Part shown: positions 19,056 through 28,173 of the stretch, piece by piece
Layout: the number at the start of each line of letters is the position of its first letter
Numbering within the stretch: the stretch's first letter is position 1
Assembly: GCF_011009555.1 (NCBI RefSeq)
Contig: NZ_QXHD01000003.1
Coordinates: 493,268 to 544,967 of the forward strand
Direction: 5' to 3'
Source of the DNA: Adonisia turfae CCMR0081
GTDB taxonomy: Bacteria; Cyanobacteriota; Cyanobacteriia; Phormidesmidales; Phormidesmidaceae
Length of the DNA: 51,700 bases
Translations under genes and position numbers: made by a program
The notes under the pieces: generated by a model
The model's database searches: none
Told to the model about the DNA's origin: nothing
What the model saw: only the letters and a program-made list of their open reading frames with translations

Positions 19056-19904
19056 ATGAAATCATTGGCAGACCGCATTCCAGCGCCAACGCTGGTTATT
19101 TTGGCGGGTGTGACGGTGCAGCTAGGGTCTGCCCTGGCAAAGTCTGTATTTGAACTGGCGGGTCCCTTGGGCACCGTATTTCTACGGGTGGCCCTCTCGG
19201 CAGTGTTGTTGTTTGTGCTGTGGCGTCCAGGCTGGCAAGCGACCCGTAAACACTGGCCTTTAGTGATGGCCTATGGCGGTGTCTTAACGTTAATGAATAC
19301 GTCTTTCTACCTGGCCATTGACCGCATCCCATTAGGGGTGGCGGTGGCAATTGAGTTTATTGGACCATTGGGGCTGGCGGTGATCAAGTCGAGACGCTGG
19401 TTAGATGTTGTGTGGGTAACCCTGGCAGCCTTGGGGATAATCTTGCTGGCACCTTTGCAGGGTAGCGGCTTAGACCCTCTGGGGTTAGGGTTTGCGGGTC
19501 TAGCAGCGATGGCTTGGGCTGGCTATATCCTGCTGGCGGCAGCAACGGGGAATGTGGTGGCCGGGATAGAAGGATTGGCTTGGGCCATGGTGTTTGGTAC
19601 CTGTATATTGACGCCCATTGGCATCAGTGCGGCGGGTACAGCGTTGTTGGATGGACGTCTGCTGGTGACTGGCCTGGCTGTGGCCGCGCTCTCTTCGGCC
19701 ACCTATGCCCTGGAACTGGTGGCTCTACGACGGATACCGGTGAATGTGTTTGGCGTTTTACTGAGTGTGGAGCCGATGTTGGCGGCAGCCTCTGGCTTTT
19801 TAGTTTTGGGCGAAACGCTAACGGTGCGATCGCTCATTGCCATTGTCTTGATTTCCATCGCTGCAGCTGGGTCGGCGCGCTACGGTGTGCCCGTTAAAGA
19901 TTAG
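19056..19904 (+). CDS. EamA/RhtA-like amino-acid exporter (DMT superfamily)
   Basis: A 282-residue membrane protein with ten hydrophobic segments arranged as two five-helix EamA repeats. The sequence LGSALAKSVFELAGPLGTVFLRVALSAVLL, then FYLAIDRIPLGVAVAIEFIGPLGLA, is typical of the RhtA subgroup, which exports threonine, homoserine and other amino acids. The second repeat contains YALELVALRRIPVNVFGVLLSVEPMLAAASGFLVLGE. The gene converges on the nucleotidyltransferase gene, and a 14-base tandem repeat begins at its stop codon. The substrate is inferred only from the subgroup. Confidence 0.85.
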   Translation: MKSLADRIPAPTLVILAGVTVQLGSALAKSVFELAGPLGTVFLRVALSAVLLFVLWRPGWQATRKHWPLVMAYGGVLTLMNTSFYLAIDRIPLGVAVAIEFIGPLGLAVIKSRRWLDVVWVTLAALGIILLAPLQGSGLDPLGLGFAGLAAMAWAGYILLAAATGNVVAGIEGLAWAMVFGTCILTPIGISAAGTALLDGRLLVTGLAVAALSSATYALELVALRRIPVNVFGVLLSVEPMLAAASGFLVLGETLTVRSLIAIVLISIAAAGSARYGVPVKD

Positions 19905-19953
19905 GCCTGGATTAGGTCTGGGAGATGAGGTCTGGGAGATTAGGCCTGGGAGA
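19901..19953 (+). repeat. 14-base tandem repeat at the end of the exporter gene
   Basis: Three exact-length units (T[TG]AGG[TC]CTGGGAGA) lie at 19912-19925, 19926-19939 and 19940-19953, preceded by an 11-base partial unit that includes the TAG stop codon. Units differ at only two positions. Confidence 0.8.
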
Positions 19954-19971
19954 TGAGATAGACAAAAAGCA

Positions 19972-19999
19972 CCCCCCGAGTGCGATCGCACTCGGGGGG
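19972..19999. terminator. Perfect 28-base palindrome serving convergent genes
   Basis: CCCCCCGAGTGCGAT is mirrored exactly by ATCGCACTCGGGGGG with a HIP1 octamer GCGATCGC at its centre. It lies between two genes that end toward each other (19904 and 20035), the right place for a bidirectional terminator; AAAAAG precedes it, giving a short T-rich run for the leftward transcript. Confidence 0.75.
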
Positions 20000-20034
20000 G
20001 TAACGTGTTCTTAACTCTGGTTAAAACGAAACGT

Positions 20035-21201
20035 TCATACAATTGCTTCGTTGAGCAGCTCAGTAATGGCACGATGCTCAATGGGAGGCTCAGCCAGCAC
20101 TGCTTGACGGGTATCCGTAATCAACCAGTCGAGGGCAGCCTCTTGCATATCGATGGATGCGCCGGTCTTATCCACGCAGTAACGACCAAACACCAGCTTG
20201 TCCATTAGGCGCACCCCAGGACCGATGCGTGAATATTCAAAGATCACGCTCTTATCCACCAGGGCACCACTGCAAATGCAGCAATTAGGACCGATCATAC
20301 TAGGACCGATGATGGTGGCACCATCTTCAATCTCAGCCATCCCACCGATGTACACAGGACCTTCGATGGTGATCTTGTCCCAGTTGGCCTTCACATTCAG
20401 ACCCGTGAAGACACCAGGTTTTACTTCCTGACCAGGAATGCCAACACCTTTTACCTGACCAGTCAGAACATCTTGGATGGCCTGCCAGTAATCAGGCACT
20501 TTACCGATGTCCACCCACTCAAAGTCCATGGTGATACCGTAGAACGCTTCGTTAGCTGCCACCAGCTTGGGGAACAGGTCGCCACCGATATCAAACTCCT
20601 GACCGGAGGGAATGTACTTAAAGATCTCAGGTTCAAAAATGTAGATACCTGTGTTGATACTGGTGCTGAGAGCTTCCTCGACCTTGGGCTTTTCTTGGAA
20701 AGACTTGATACGACCCGTATCATCAGTTACCACCACACCATAGCTAGGCACCTGCTTTAGAGGCACCGACTTCATCACGATGGTGGCGATGGAGCCCTTT
20801 TCCTTGTGCTGCCGAACCGCCTCAGTGAGGTCCAGGTCAATGAGTGCATCACCACAAAGAACGACAAAGGTATCATCAAAAAACGGTGAAAAGTCCTGAA
20901 TTTTACGCATACCACCAGCAGAGCCCAGGGCATCGCCCACTAGCTCACCATTGGTAATGCGACCTTCAAAGGAATAGGCCAGTTCAACACCAAAGCGTTG
21001 ACCATCTCTAAAATAGCCTTCAATTTCATTTGCGAGGTGGCTCACATTTGCCACAACCTGCGTAAAGCCGTGCTGTTTTAGCAATTCTAATAGAAACTCC
21101 ATCACTGGCTTTTGCAGGATGGGGATCATCGGCTTTGGAATGGTGTACGTGATGGGACGTACACGAGTACCTTTCCCTGCGGCCAAGATCATGGCTTTCA
21201 T
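20035..21201 (-). CDS. Sugar-phosphate nucleotidyltransferase (mannose-1-phosphate guanylyltransferase-like)
   Basis: A 388-residue protein. The N-terminal Rossmann domain opens with the nucleotide-binding MILAAGKGTRVRPITYTIPKPMIPI (residues 4-28), the universal signature of NDP-sugar pyrophosphorylases, and carries LCGDALIDLDL (the GD metal site, about 117), ELVGDALGSAGGM and GIYIFEPEIF. The C-terminal part (about 255-350) is a left-handed beta-helix with hexapeptide repeats such as VYIGGMAEIEDGATIIGPSMIGPNC. These enzymes make GDP-mannose or related NDP-sugars for polysaccharide synthesis. The nucleotide and sugar cannot be fixed from sequence. Its promoter lies in the 390-base gap to its right. 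Confidence 0.85.
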   Translation of the reverse strand: MKAMILAAGKGTRVRPITYTIPKPMIPILQKPVMEFLLELLKQHGFTQVVANVSHLANEIEGYFRDGQRFGVELAYSFEGRITNGELVGDALGSAGGMRKIQDFSPFFDDTFVVLCGDALIDLDLTEAVRQHKEKGSIATIVMKSVPLKQVPSYGVVVTDDTGRIKSFQEKPKVEEALSTSINTGIYIFEPEIFKYIPSGQEFDIGGDLFPKLVAANEAFYGITMDFEWVDIGKVPDYWQAIQDVLTGQVKGVGIPGQEVKPGVFTGLNVKANWDKITIEGPVYIGGMAEIEDGATIIGPSMIGPNCCICSGALVDKSVIFEYSRIGPGVRLMDKLVFGRYCVDKTGASIDMQEAALDWLITDTRQAVLAEPPIEHRAITELLNEAIV

Positions 21202-21593
21202 AAATGCTCTCTCTATTCCTTAACTAACAGCGTAAGAGGTAAAAATAAAAACGTTGCAGCTGCAAATAACCTGCAACGGCAACAAGCACGTGGCTTAAAT
21301 GCACGAACTGACAAGAGCTATCGAAAGACAAATTTAAGTAAGTTCCTAAAATTTGCCATTACCGACAAAAACTGACACCTGCAAGCAAGTAAAAGCTCGG
21401 CAATGTCAAGATAGTAGCAAGCATGTTTATAGTATACCCACGCTTATTGATGGTCTTCATTGATGCCTTACAGAGCCCCGGACAAATATTGATTTTTGTA
21501 GATTTATGACATCGCCTGACACTAGCCAAATGTACTTTACTACGGACATGCGGCTAAATGCAATATCAATCAATCTGTCTCAATCTGTCTTGC
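21202..21593. other. Noncoding region between scpA and the nucleotidyltransferase gene
   Basis: About 390 bases between two leftward genes. No convincing frame or hairpin was found. It should contain the promoter for the nucleotidyltransferase gene; an A-rich stretch lies directly before that start. Confidence 0.5.
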
Positions 21594-22448
21594 CTAATCA
21601 GGTAGTACATACGCCGGAACATCTTTCAGGGTGGCCTCATTTAGCTGTCTCACTTTAAGGTCGCGATAAAATCGTTCTTGAGCCAGCTCTACCTTAGATT
21701 GGGACGATAAGAATAACAGCCCCCAAAAAACACCAACTTTTTCATGGCGATAGTCTTCGTCGGTTAGTTCTGTGGTAATGGGACCGCCTAAAACATCGGG
21801 GCGAAAATGGGCCCAATGCTCTAAGAGGCGCTCAAAGTCCATCCATTCAATGGCGCTTTCTAGTTCTTCCCAATATCGGTCTAGGAAGGAGGAAAGAGCG
21901 TCGGCAATTTCCGATAGGTTTTCCTGGTGGGCTAGCTGGGCAATGGTGCTAATGGCCTTGCGTTTGGAATGGGGCTTAGCACCGCGATGACGATTGCGGG
22001 GGGTGGGGTTAGCCATGGCGACGGCCATCATTTCCAGCTGGGAGATCAGTTCCTGGAGGGTGACCTGACGCTGTTCCGGTGGGTTGGCCACCGCCCGACG
22101 ATGGATGTAGCGCTCTAAATTAGGAGGCAGGCGTTTAGCGTAGCCTTGGGGCTCAAACGCTTCTTCAGGATCTTCGAACTCATCAACCTCTTCTTCAATC
22201 TCAGCGCGAATGAGGGTGTCGGCCTTAAGTAGCACCAGCATTGCTGCGTAAAGAAAGGCTTGACCTGATTCAGCTAGATTTTTCTCGTAGGGCGACCGAC
22301 CGTTATGGGCGATGGGCGCTTGCTCCTTGAGGCTTTTGAGAAAGCGGTCAACCACGTCGATGACATTGACATCCCACGGATCAATTTCACCGCGTTCGGA
22401 AAGGTCAATCAGAAATGCGATCGCACGTTGAGCTAAAGAATTAGCCAT
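21594..22448 (-). CDS. scpA: Segregation and condensation protein A
   Basis: A 284-residue kleisin. The N-terminal half has the ScpA pattern AIAFLIDLSERGEIDPWDVNVIDVVDRFLKSL and SGQAFLYAAMLVLLKADTLIR (about residues 60-80), and the C-terminal winged-helix part contains GVFWGLLFLSSQSKVELAQERFYRDLKV. ScpA bridges the SMC heads and ScpB in the chromosome condensation complex. ATG at 22448 is chosen; a GTG two codons upstream is also possible. A Lys/Arg-rich insert (NPTPRNRHRGAKPHSKRK, about 155-172) is common in cyanobacterial ScpA. No scpB or smc is adjacent. Confidence 0.92.
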   Translation of the reverse strand: MANSLAQRAIAFLIDLSERGEIDPWDVNVIDVVDRFLKSLKEQAPIAHNGRSPYEKNLAESGQAFLYAAMLVLLKADTLIRAEIEEEVDEFEDPEEAFEPQGYAKRLPPNLERYIHRRAVANPPEQRQVTLQELISQLEMMAVAMANPTPRNRHRGAKPHSKRKAISTIAQLAHQENLSEIADALSSFLDRYWEELESAIEWMDFERLLEHWAHFRPDVLGGPITTELTDEDYRHEKVGVFWGLLFLSSQSKVELAQERFYRDLKVRQLNEATLKDVPAYVLPD

Positions 22449-22791
22449 AAACACAGCCTGGTATTTTATTTAGCCGACGCTACTATTAGCTGACGCTACA
22501 TCTAGCGTGAACAGATGCACTATAGCTTAGAAGAATTGAAAATTCAAAAAAAACTGTCCAATTCAGTTACAAAGACCCATCGACCGGTTTAGAAACGAGT
22601 AAAAAATGACCATTGAACAAATGTTCTACAGCACTAGGTTTAGATCAACCAATTATTTATCGAAAATGAAAAAAGAGACCTGAGCCGGGTGGGAAATATC
22701 CCATTGCCCTGTTCACGTCCCTTTTTACCTCATGTGAGTAGGGCAACGCCCAGGCTACCCGCATAGCGACGCGCCTGCTAGCGACACCTAC
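22449..22791. other. Noncoding region between the LapA-domain gene and scpA
   Basis: About 340 bases without a credible gene. It should hold the scpA promoter. Short repeated words (CTAGCGA, GCGACGC) occur near 22765-22790 but no clear terminator for scpA's upstream transcript or other named element is seen. Confidence 0.45.
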
Positions 22792-23148
22792 CTAAGCAAC
22801 CGCTTCTTCAGTACCAGCATCTTTATTGGCAGTACCTGGCAGCATGGGCTGTAGGTCTTCCAGTTCCACTCGATAGCGCTCGACATCTTCTTCTAGCTGC
22901 TGAATGCGCATTTCCCGCTGCTGGACTTGAGGGTTGATATTGAAATATCCCTGTACCTGCACCCACACGCTAAATACCCAGGCGAGAACCGCACCGACAC
23001 CCAGAGAAATCATGAGCTCGATACACAGTGGTGCTTCAATATTCACCCCACGCACAACATGGATAGTAGCGGACTCTGTATTCTCAATGCCAAACAGTAC
23101 GAGGGCTAAGCAAATGACAAAGATAACGACAAAGTTAATCTGCCGCAT
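22792..23148 (-). CDS. LapA-domain (DUF1049) membrane protein
   Basis: A 118-residue protein. The start is placed at ATG 23148, because the in-frame upstream GTG is itself part of the GAGGTG ribosome-binding site. Two membrane segments (INFVVIFVICLALVLFGIENTE, and APLCIELMISLGVGAVLAWVFSVW) frame a short loop, followed by a coiled-coil (QQREMRIQQLEEDVERYRVELEDLQ, about 76-100). This is the lipopolysaccharide-assembly-protein-A-like fold; in cyanobacteria its function is not established. Leftward, monocistronic. Confidence 0.8.
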   Translation of the reverse strand: MRQINFVVIFVICLALVLFGIENTESATIHVVRGVNIEAPLCIELMISLGVGAVLAWVFSVWVQVQGYFNINPQVQQREMRIQQLEEDVERYRVELEDLQPMLPGTANKDAGTEEAVA

Positions 23149-23284
23149 AGCAGTCACCTCAAATCGTGTTTTATATAGGTCAGGTACAGGCTACTACAGG
23201 ACAGTCAGAATCGGGAGAACATTTTTATTTATTAAAAGACTGTCAGGCTGGCATTATTTGATCAAACCCTAAAATTATCAGGCG

Positions 23285-23965
23285 TTACCTTCGATTAAAT
23301 CCATACCGCACCCCATAGCCAGCAGCACAGATCAGGGCAATGACCACAGCCCCAATTCCAATCGGGCTAGGGAGCCAAAATGTGGTGTCGATGGTGTTCA
23401 CCTGGCCGGGTTTCAAGGGCCACTGGTGGGTTTTACCCAGGGAACCTAACTGAAAACTGAGGGTTAAGGTGCGCCAGCGATCTAAGGCTCCACCATCACC
23501 AATGGCGCTATCGGCTTTTAGGGCACCCAGGTCAATGTCAGCCTGGAGATGATTGAGCAGAGCTACACCCCAATTTTGTTGGGTAAGGTCCAAATGGGCC
23601 AGTACAGGTGGAGCCCCTGGCACCTGGGTCATCAGTCCATCTTCGGCAAAAAGTTGATTAAATTTCTGCACTAAGTCAGCACCGTTGTAGAAGTCGATGC
23701 GTATTTGGAGTGCGCCATCGTCTAGAGAGGTTACCTTGCCTGAAAAGACTTTAGCTTCTTCGATAAAAATCTCCAGCCACTGCTGCCGGACATTGTTATT
23801 GAGGGCAACAAACTGATCGTCAAGGTGCAGAGTTTGGACTAAAACACCGTGGGTTTGACTGCCAAACTGTATGCCCAATTGATAATCGACACAGCCTGTT
23901 AACCCCAGGGATAGGGCTGTAATCACCAGTAGTCGAACGATCAGATGCCTTAACTTAGCCACCAA
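23285..23965 (-). CDS. DUF3153 lipoprotein
   Basis: A 226-residue protein with a lipoprotein signal peptide: basic start MVAKLRHLIVRLL, hydrophobic core and lipobox LTGC (Cys at about 25). The body matches the cyanobacterial DUF3153 family (VDYQLGIQFGSQTHGVLVQTLHL, then LTLSFQLGSLGKT...WPLKPGQVNTIDTTFWLPSPIGIG), with a C-terminal membrane helix (IGAVVIALICAAGYGVRYGFNRR). The two anchors place the body outside the plasma membrane. It overlaps the upstream TPR gene by 16 bases, which implies coupled expression. Role unknown. Confidence 0.82.
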   Translation of the reverse strand: MVAKLRHLIVRLLVITALSLGLTGCVDYQLGIQFGSQTHGVLVQTLHLDDQFVALNNNVRQQWLEIFIEEAKVFSGKVTSLDDGALQIRIDFYNGADLVQKFNQLFAEDGLMTQVPGAPPVLAHLDLTQQNWGVALLNHLQADIDLGALKADSAIGDGGALDRWRTLTLSFQLGSLGKTHQWPLKPGQVNTIDTTFWLPSPIGIGAVVIALICAAGYGVRYGFNRR

Positions 23966-24456
23966 AGCCCCCCCAGTACAATGGCGCTACCCATCAAGGC
24001 AAACCATACAAAGCCATTATCTTCAGTATTAACTTCACTGAGGGGCAGGGGCGGTGGTGGTGGCTTGAGGCGACGGGACTTGGGTGGACGGGGTTGCCAG
24101 GGTTTTTCCTCGCTACTTTCCAGGGTCGCCAGATCTGGGATCTTAGTGAGCCATTCTTCCCTGGCCTGTAGTTTTGGAGCCTGGATAATGTACAGCACCC
24201 GTTTGCTTTGTTTTCTGACGTCCAAGTCTGGATGCAGGGCCAGCTTGCCACATAGCTCAATGGCTTCTTGACGCCGATCTGAAGCGGCTAATGCATTCAC
24301 GAGCCATAGTTTTAACTCCCCATCTAAAGCGATACTCGGTTGCTCAGCGATGCCCTGTTCAAAGGCGTTGACGGCATCGGCATAGCGGCCCCGCTCAAAG
24401 GCCTGTTGCCCCAATTGAAAGGCGGCTTGGGCACGTTGATTGGCTGCATTTGGCAT
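23950..24456 (-). CDS. TPR-containing membrane-anchored protein
   Basis: A 168-residue protein. The N-terminal 85 residues form about two tetratricopeptide units (AAFQLGQQAFERGRYADAVNAFEQGIAEQPS, then LWLVNALAASDRRQEAIELCGKLALHP). A Pro-rich basic linker (PWQPRPPKSRRLKPPPPPLPL, about 120-140) leads to a C-terminal membrane helix (FVWFALMGSAIVLGGLWWLS). So the TPR part faces the cytoplasm, probably as a docking surface. First gene of an overlapping pair with the DUF3153 lipoprotein. No partner is known. Confidence 0.75.
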   Translation of the reverse strand: MPNAANQRAQAAFQLGQQAFERGRYADAVNAFEQGIAEQPSIALDGELKLWLVNALAASDRRQEAIELCGKLALHPDLDVRKQSKRVLYIIQAPKLQAREEWLTKIPDLATLESSEEKPWQPRPPKSRRLKPPPPPLPLSEVNTEDNGFVWFALMGSAIVLGGLWWLS

Positions 24457-24510
24457 TGCGGCTAGTCTCTGGTCTAATATCCTGGTGCTCAGATATTTTA
24501 CGGTGAATTG

Positions 24511-24540
24511 TGTAGGGACGTTCCATGGAACATCCCTACA
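24511..24540. repeat. TGTAGGG-family palindrome downstream of chlB
   Basis: TGTAGGGA and TCCCTACA arms enclose CGTTCCATGGAACA, itself nearly palindromic. It lies seven bases past the chlB stop, so it may also end chlB transcription. Relatives at 2316-2345 and 26259-26288. Confidence 0.75.
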
Positions 24541-24546
24541 CGATTT

Positions 24547-26073
24547 CTAGGCCCCAACCGCTTCTTTGGCCGCATAAATGACTTCAGCCGTAATTTCCGT
24601 ATAGCCTTGCTCGCGTGCAAATTTTTCAGTATTGCGCTTGACCTTGCCTCTGACAAACCCTGGAACGCGTTTCAACTCGGTGAGGCCATCGGTTGTCCAG
24701 TTTAAGTCGGCATCGGCAGACAGTGTGTGGGTGATGACTTCCTTGGTGTCGTGACCACCGAAGATTTCTAGCAGGTGATCTTCCATGCCCAGGGTAAAGG
24801 AGTTGTAGATCAAGTCGACTAGCTGATTAGCGCCTTCATAGCCAAGGAAAGGACGATAGCCAACGGGAAAATTTTGGACATGGATGGGAGCAGCAATCAC
24901 CCCACAGGGGATGTTGAGACGCTTGCCCACATGACGTTCCATTTGGGTACCAAAAATGGCGGCGGGTTCTAGCTGGGCAATTTTATCTGCGATCGCACCA
25001 TTATCCTCACTAATCAGCACCTCGTCACAATACCCTTCCACCTCCTGGCGGAACCAAGCTTCGTCATACTTGCAATAAGTACCCGCTAATACCACCTTTA
25101 GCCCCATTTCCCGCGAGAGAACTTTGGTGAGGGCCGCAGCATGGGTATTATCACCAAAGACAACGCAGCGTTTGCCCGTCAGATTTTGACAGTCGATAGA
25201 GCGAGAGAACCAGGCCGCCTGTGAGGCAAACCGAGTTTGGTCATCAATAAACTGGTCATAATTGGCAGCAACACCGCGCTCATTTAAGAGTTTTTGGATT
25301 GCACGAATACAGCGGGCCGTTTCGACTACACCCATGGGCGTAATATCCACATAGGGCATCTCAAACTCACGCTGCAAATATTCGGCAGTGAGTGAGCCAA
25401 TCTCCCGATAGGGGATCAGGTTAAACCAGGCTTTGGGCAAATTCTTAAGGTCATGGACCGAAGCACCTTCAGGAATTACGGCATTGACCTCGATCCCCAG
25501 GTCTGCCATCAGCCGTTTTAACTCGGTCACATCATGGTTGTTGTGAAAACCTAGGGTGGTAATGCCGATGATATTGACCGACGGCTTTTCCGTTCTCTCT
25601 ACAGGTAAGTCTCCCTGCTTGGCCGCCTTCTTTAGATAAAATTCAACAATCTGTTGCAGCGTGCGGTCAGCCGCCTGTAGCTCATTGGCGCGATAGTGAT
25701 TCACATCTGCTAGCATGACATCACCTTGGGCATCCATCTGAGCGCGCTCAACAAAGTTAGCCAGATCTTCTTGCAAAATGCTGGAGGTGCAGGTCGGTGT
25801 GAGAACAATCAGATCAGGATTTTCTTCCTTATCTTTACGGGTAATATTATCGACAACTTTCTCTTGAGAGCCTCGCGCTAATACATGACGATCGACAACG
25901 CTAGTCGTTACTGGCGTAAAATCTCGCTCACGAGACAGCATAGAGCGCATGACATTAAAATAATCATCCCCTAGTGGGGCATGCATGATGGCATGGACAT
26001 TTTTGAATGAGCTGGCAATACGCAAGGTGCCGATATGGGCGGGACCTGCATACATCCAATAGGCCAGTTTCAT
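24547..26073 (-). CDS. chlB: Dark-operative protochlorophyllide reductase subunit B
   Basis: A 508-residue subunit of the nitrogenase-like DPOR. The start is [20 protein letters not shown] (ATG 26073), not the longer frame; the universal N-terminus fits. D36 in APLGDDYF corresponds to the unusual Asp ligand of the NB-cluster 4Fe-4S centre, and cysteines occur in LTPTCTSSI and elsewhere. The C-terminal [32 protein letters not shown] is the conserved substrate-channel end of ChlB. With ChlN and ChlL (not in this window) it reduces protochlorophyllide without light. It is separated from chlN/chlL, as is common in cyanobacteria. Confidence 0.97.
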   Translation of the reverse strand: MKLAYWMYAGPAHIGTLRIASSFKNVHAIMHAPLGDDYFNVMRSMLSRERDFTPVTTSVVDRHVLARGSQEKVVDNITRKDKEENPDLIVLTPTCTSSILQEDLANFVERAQMDAQGDVMLADVNHYRANELQAADRTLQQIVEFYLKKAAKQGDLPVERTEKPSVNIIGITTLGFHNNHDVTELKRLMADLGIEVNAVIPEGASVHDLKNLPKAWFNLIPYREIGSLTAEYLQREFEMPYVDITPMGVVETARCIRAIQKLLNERGVAANYDQFIDDQTRFASQAAWFSRSIDCQNLTGKRCVVFGDNTHAAALTKVLSREMGLKVVLAGTYCKYDEAWFRQEVEGYCDEVLISEDNGAIADKIAQLEPAAIFGTQMERHVGKRLNIPCGVIAAPIHVQNFPVGYRPFLGYEGANQLVDLIYNSFTLGMEDHLLEIFGGHDTKEVITHTLSADADLNWTTDGLTELKRVPGFVRGKVKRNTEKFAREQGYTEITAEVIYAAKEAVGA

Positions 26074-26258
26074 AGACAGCGCTCCGGTGGAAAGATTCTG
26101 GGATGGGTTAGGGCAATGTCCCGATGATGGGGAGCCCAACCCTCAGAATATGGGAGTCCTTCATCAGACACGGGTATCGCTAAACGATTCGCAACGGTTT
26201 GTAAGAATGGGTTACAGCTAACGGAGTAAATGATGCAAATGAAGGGTCGTTGCAATCA

Positions 26259-26288
26259 TGTAGGGACGTTCCATGGAACGGCTCTACA
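26259..26288. repeat. TGTAGGG-family palindrome upstream of chlB
   Basis: TGTAGGGACGTTCCATGG shares 18 bases with the copy at 24511, but the right arm has drifted (GGCTCTACA). chlB thus has a copy on each side. The remaining bases from 26140 to 26426 form the divergent promoter region of chlB and the next gene. Confidence 0.65.
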
Positions 26289-26426
26289 AAGGTTCCTGGG
26301 TACCATAAAATTTTGCCATAAAGTTCCTATGTAGTTTCAAATACCGTCCCGATTGTTCTGGAACGGTAGCTTTACCATGTGGAGTAATCCATATCAATGT
26401 TCTTCAGTGTTCCTTAGGAGGCCAAC

Positions 26427-27158
26427 ATGCGGTCCATAGTCAGTAGTTTAGGTGTGATGGGCGTATTGCTGGGATTAGCCATGCCCGTATCAGCCGAGGT
26501 GCTGCTACAGGCCGGTGCAACAGAAACAAAGTTGGTAACAGAGGATACTTACCAACCCCTAAGGCATCAGCTGACGGCTGAAGTGGGGCAAACGGTGGCG
26601 ATTAAACTCAAGTTAGCCAATAACAATCCTGGTATTGTTAGTCGTGTTGCAGTTTATGTTGCTGGCAAGCATACGCCTCTTTTTGTTGAGAACCAGGTGA
26701 GCTATCGCACGGTTGATCCCACACAGAAATCACAGATTAGTCATCTTGTTGTTTTGACCCTACCCGGTGAGCATAAGGGTACTCCGATGAGCTACGAGAT
26801 TGAGCCTCTGTTTGATTATGAAGTTGAGCCTCAATTCGCCGTAGACACTGATATTGCAGCTGCTGAGACAACCTCGCCATCGACGGTGCGCTATCGAATG
26901 ACAGTAGAAACAGCAACCGTGTCTCAGCGGTTGTTGTTAGAGGCTCAAGCACAGCAGATTAGTCAGGACTATGAAGGTGCGCGCTCAACCTACACCCGTG
27001 CCATTAATCTCAATCCTGACATTGCTGAGTTTTATGCCCAGCGCAGGGATGCCTATCTATCGCAAACAGACATTGCCAGTGAGATACTTCAAATGAATGA
27101 AGCGACAGGCCATGACTATCGTGCTACAGCGCTCCGAAATCAGTTAGAACTGTTTTAG
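26427..27158 (+). CDS. Secreted protein with C-terminal TPR-like unit, unknown function
   Basis: A 243-residue protein with a clear signal peptide (MRSIVSSLGVMGVLLGLAMPVSA, cleavage after residue 23) and a good ribosome-binding site (TTAGGAGG at 26414-26421). The mature part is a beta-rich domain (about 24-150) and an alpha-helical tail with a single TPR-like repeat (AQQISQDYEGARSTYTRAINLNPDIAEFYAQRRDAYL, about 175-211). No enzyme motif. It is expected in the periplasm or outside. Divergent from chlB and followed by a strong terminator; function unknown. Confidence 0.75.
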   Translation: MRSIVSSLGVMGVLLGLAMPVSAEVLLQAGATETKLVTEDTYQPLRHQLTAEVGQTVAIKLKLANNNPGIVSRVAVYVAGKHTPLFVENQVSYRTVDPTQKSQISHLVVLTLPGEHKGTPMSYEIEPLFDYEVEPQFAVDTDIAAAETTSPSTVRYRMTVETATVSQRLLLEAQAQQISQDYEGARSTYTRAINLNPDIAEFYAQRRDAYLSQTDIASEILQMNEATGHDYRATALRNQLELF

Positions 27159-27235
27159 GTCTTTAAGCAGCTTTGATGATCAAGGAGTGCCCCATTCTCG
27201 TTTATTCTAATGACAACTTTGTTTAGGTCAGATTG

Positions 27236-27274
27236 AGGCCTGGTTTTCTCAAAAAAGAAAACCAGGCCTTTTTA
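27236..27274 (+). terminator. Intrinsic terminator
   Basis: AGGCCTGGTTTTCT pairs exactly with AGAAAACCAGGCCT across a six-base loop and is followed by TTTTTA. It closes the secreted-protein gene. Confidence 0.9.
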
Positions 27275-27355
27275 TGATTATCATTTTTTCCGTTCCCCGC
27301 CATCCCTACCCACAGCGCGATACTATTTCCCACAGGTCCCCTTAACAGCTAACCG

Positions 27356-28153
27356 ATGAAACAGCCCGTCATTCAGGTAGACGCCTTTACAGATCGCCCC
27401 TTTGGCGGTAACCCAGCTGCCGTATGTGTGAGTGAAACCCCTTTGGATGAATCTCTAATGCAGCAGATTGCCAAGGAAATGAATTTGTCAGAAACGGCGT
27501 TTCTCTATGCCCTTAAAGATGAGGGTAACTATAGTTTGCGATGGTTTACACCAACGGATGAAATTGAGTTATGTGGCCATGCCACCTTGGCCAGTGCCCA
27601 TGTACTTTGGAGCGAAGGACACCTATCGCCTGACATTACAGCCCGTTTTCAGACCAAGAGCGGAGAGCTGTTGGCCTCTCGTAACGGTAATTTCATTCAG
27701 CTTGATTTTCCAGCTCAGCCTGTCCATGATGCATCTATTTCTCCAGCTATGGTGGCGGCCATGAACCATGCGGATATTGTCCATGGGGCGCGTAATGATG
27801 TGAATTATTTGGTAGAGTTGCGATCGCATCAAGCTGTTGCTAACCTCGCCCCAGATTTAGATAGGCTCGCAAAATTACCCTACCAAGGTGTCATTGTCAC
27901 CAGTGTTGGAGACTCCCCCTACGATTTTGTCTCCCGTTATTTTGCACCGGCCATCGGTATTCCTGAAGATCCGGTGACTGGTTCGTCCCACTGTTCTTTA
28001 GCCCCCTATTGGCAAGCAAAACTGGGCAAAGATACCATGGTCGCTTATCAAGCATCACCCCGTGGTGGCGTACTACACGTAGAATGCACACCAAAGCGAA
28101 TTTATATCAGTGGGAAGGCTGTCTCGGTTCTGCGCGGTGAGCTATTGCTGTGA
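27356..28153 (+). CDS. PhzF family isomerase/epimerase-like protein
   Basis: A 265-residue PhzF-fold protein. It begins VIQVDAFTDRPFGGNPAAVCV, has the catalytic Glu E46 in NLSETAFLY and the paired motif WFTPTDEIELCGHATLASAHVLW (about 62-84), and ends with YFAPAIGIPEDPVTGSSHCSLAPYW (about 200-224), all typical of the diaminopimelate-epimerase-like PhzF family. No phenazine genes are nearby, so the substrate is unknown. It marks the left core boundary of the accessory region that follows. Confidence 0.88.
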   Translation: MKQPVIQVDAFTDRPFGGNPAAVCVSETPLDESLMQQIAKEMNLSETAFLYALKDEGNYSLRWFTPTDEIELCGHATLASAHVLWSEGHLSPDITARFQTKSGELLASRNGNFIQLDFPAQPVHDASISPAMVAAMNHADIVHGARNDVNYLVELRSHQAVANLAPDLDRLAKLPYQGVIVTSVGDSPYDFVSRYFAPAIGIPEDPVTGSSHCSLAPYWQAKLGKDTMVAYQASPRGGVLHVECTPKRIYISGKAVSVLRGELLL

Positions 28154-28173
28154 TTAGGGTGAAGTAGCACTGA

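Noticed and set aside
26074..26139. Longer start for ChlB
   Set aside because: The 22 extra residues lack similarity; all ChlB proteins start [16 protein letters not shown] or close.
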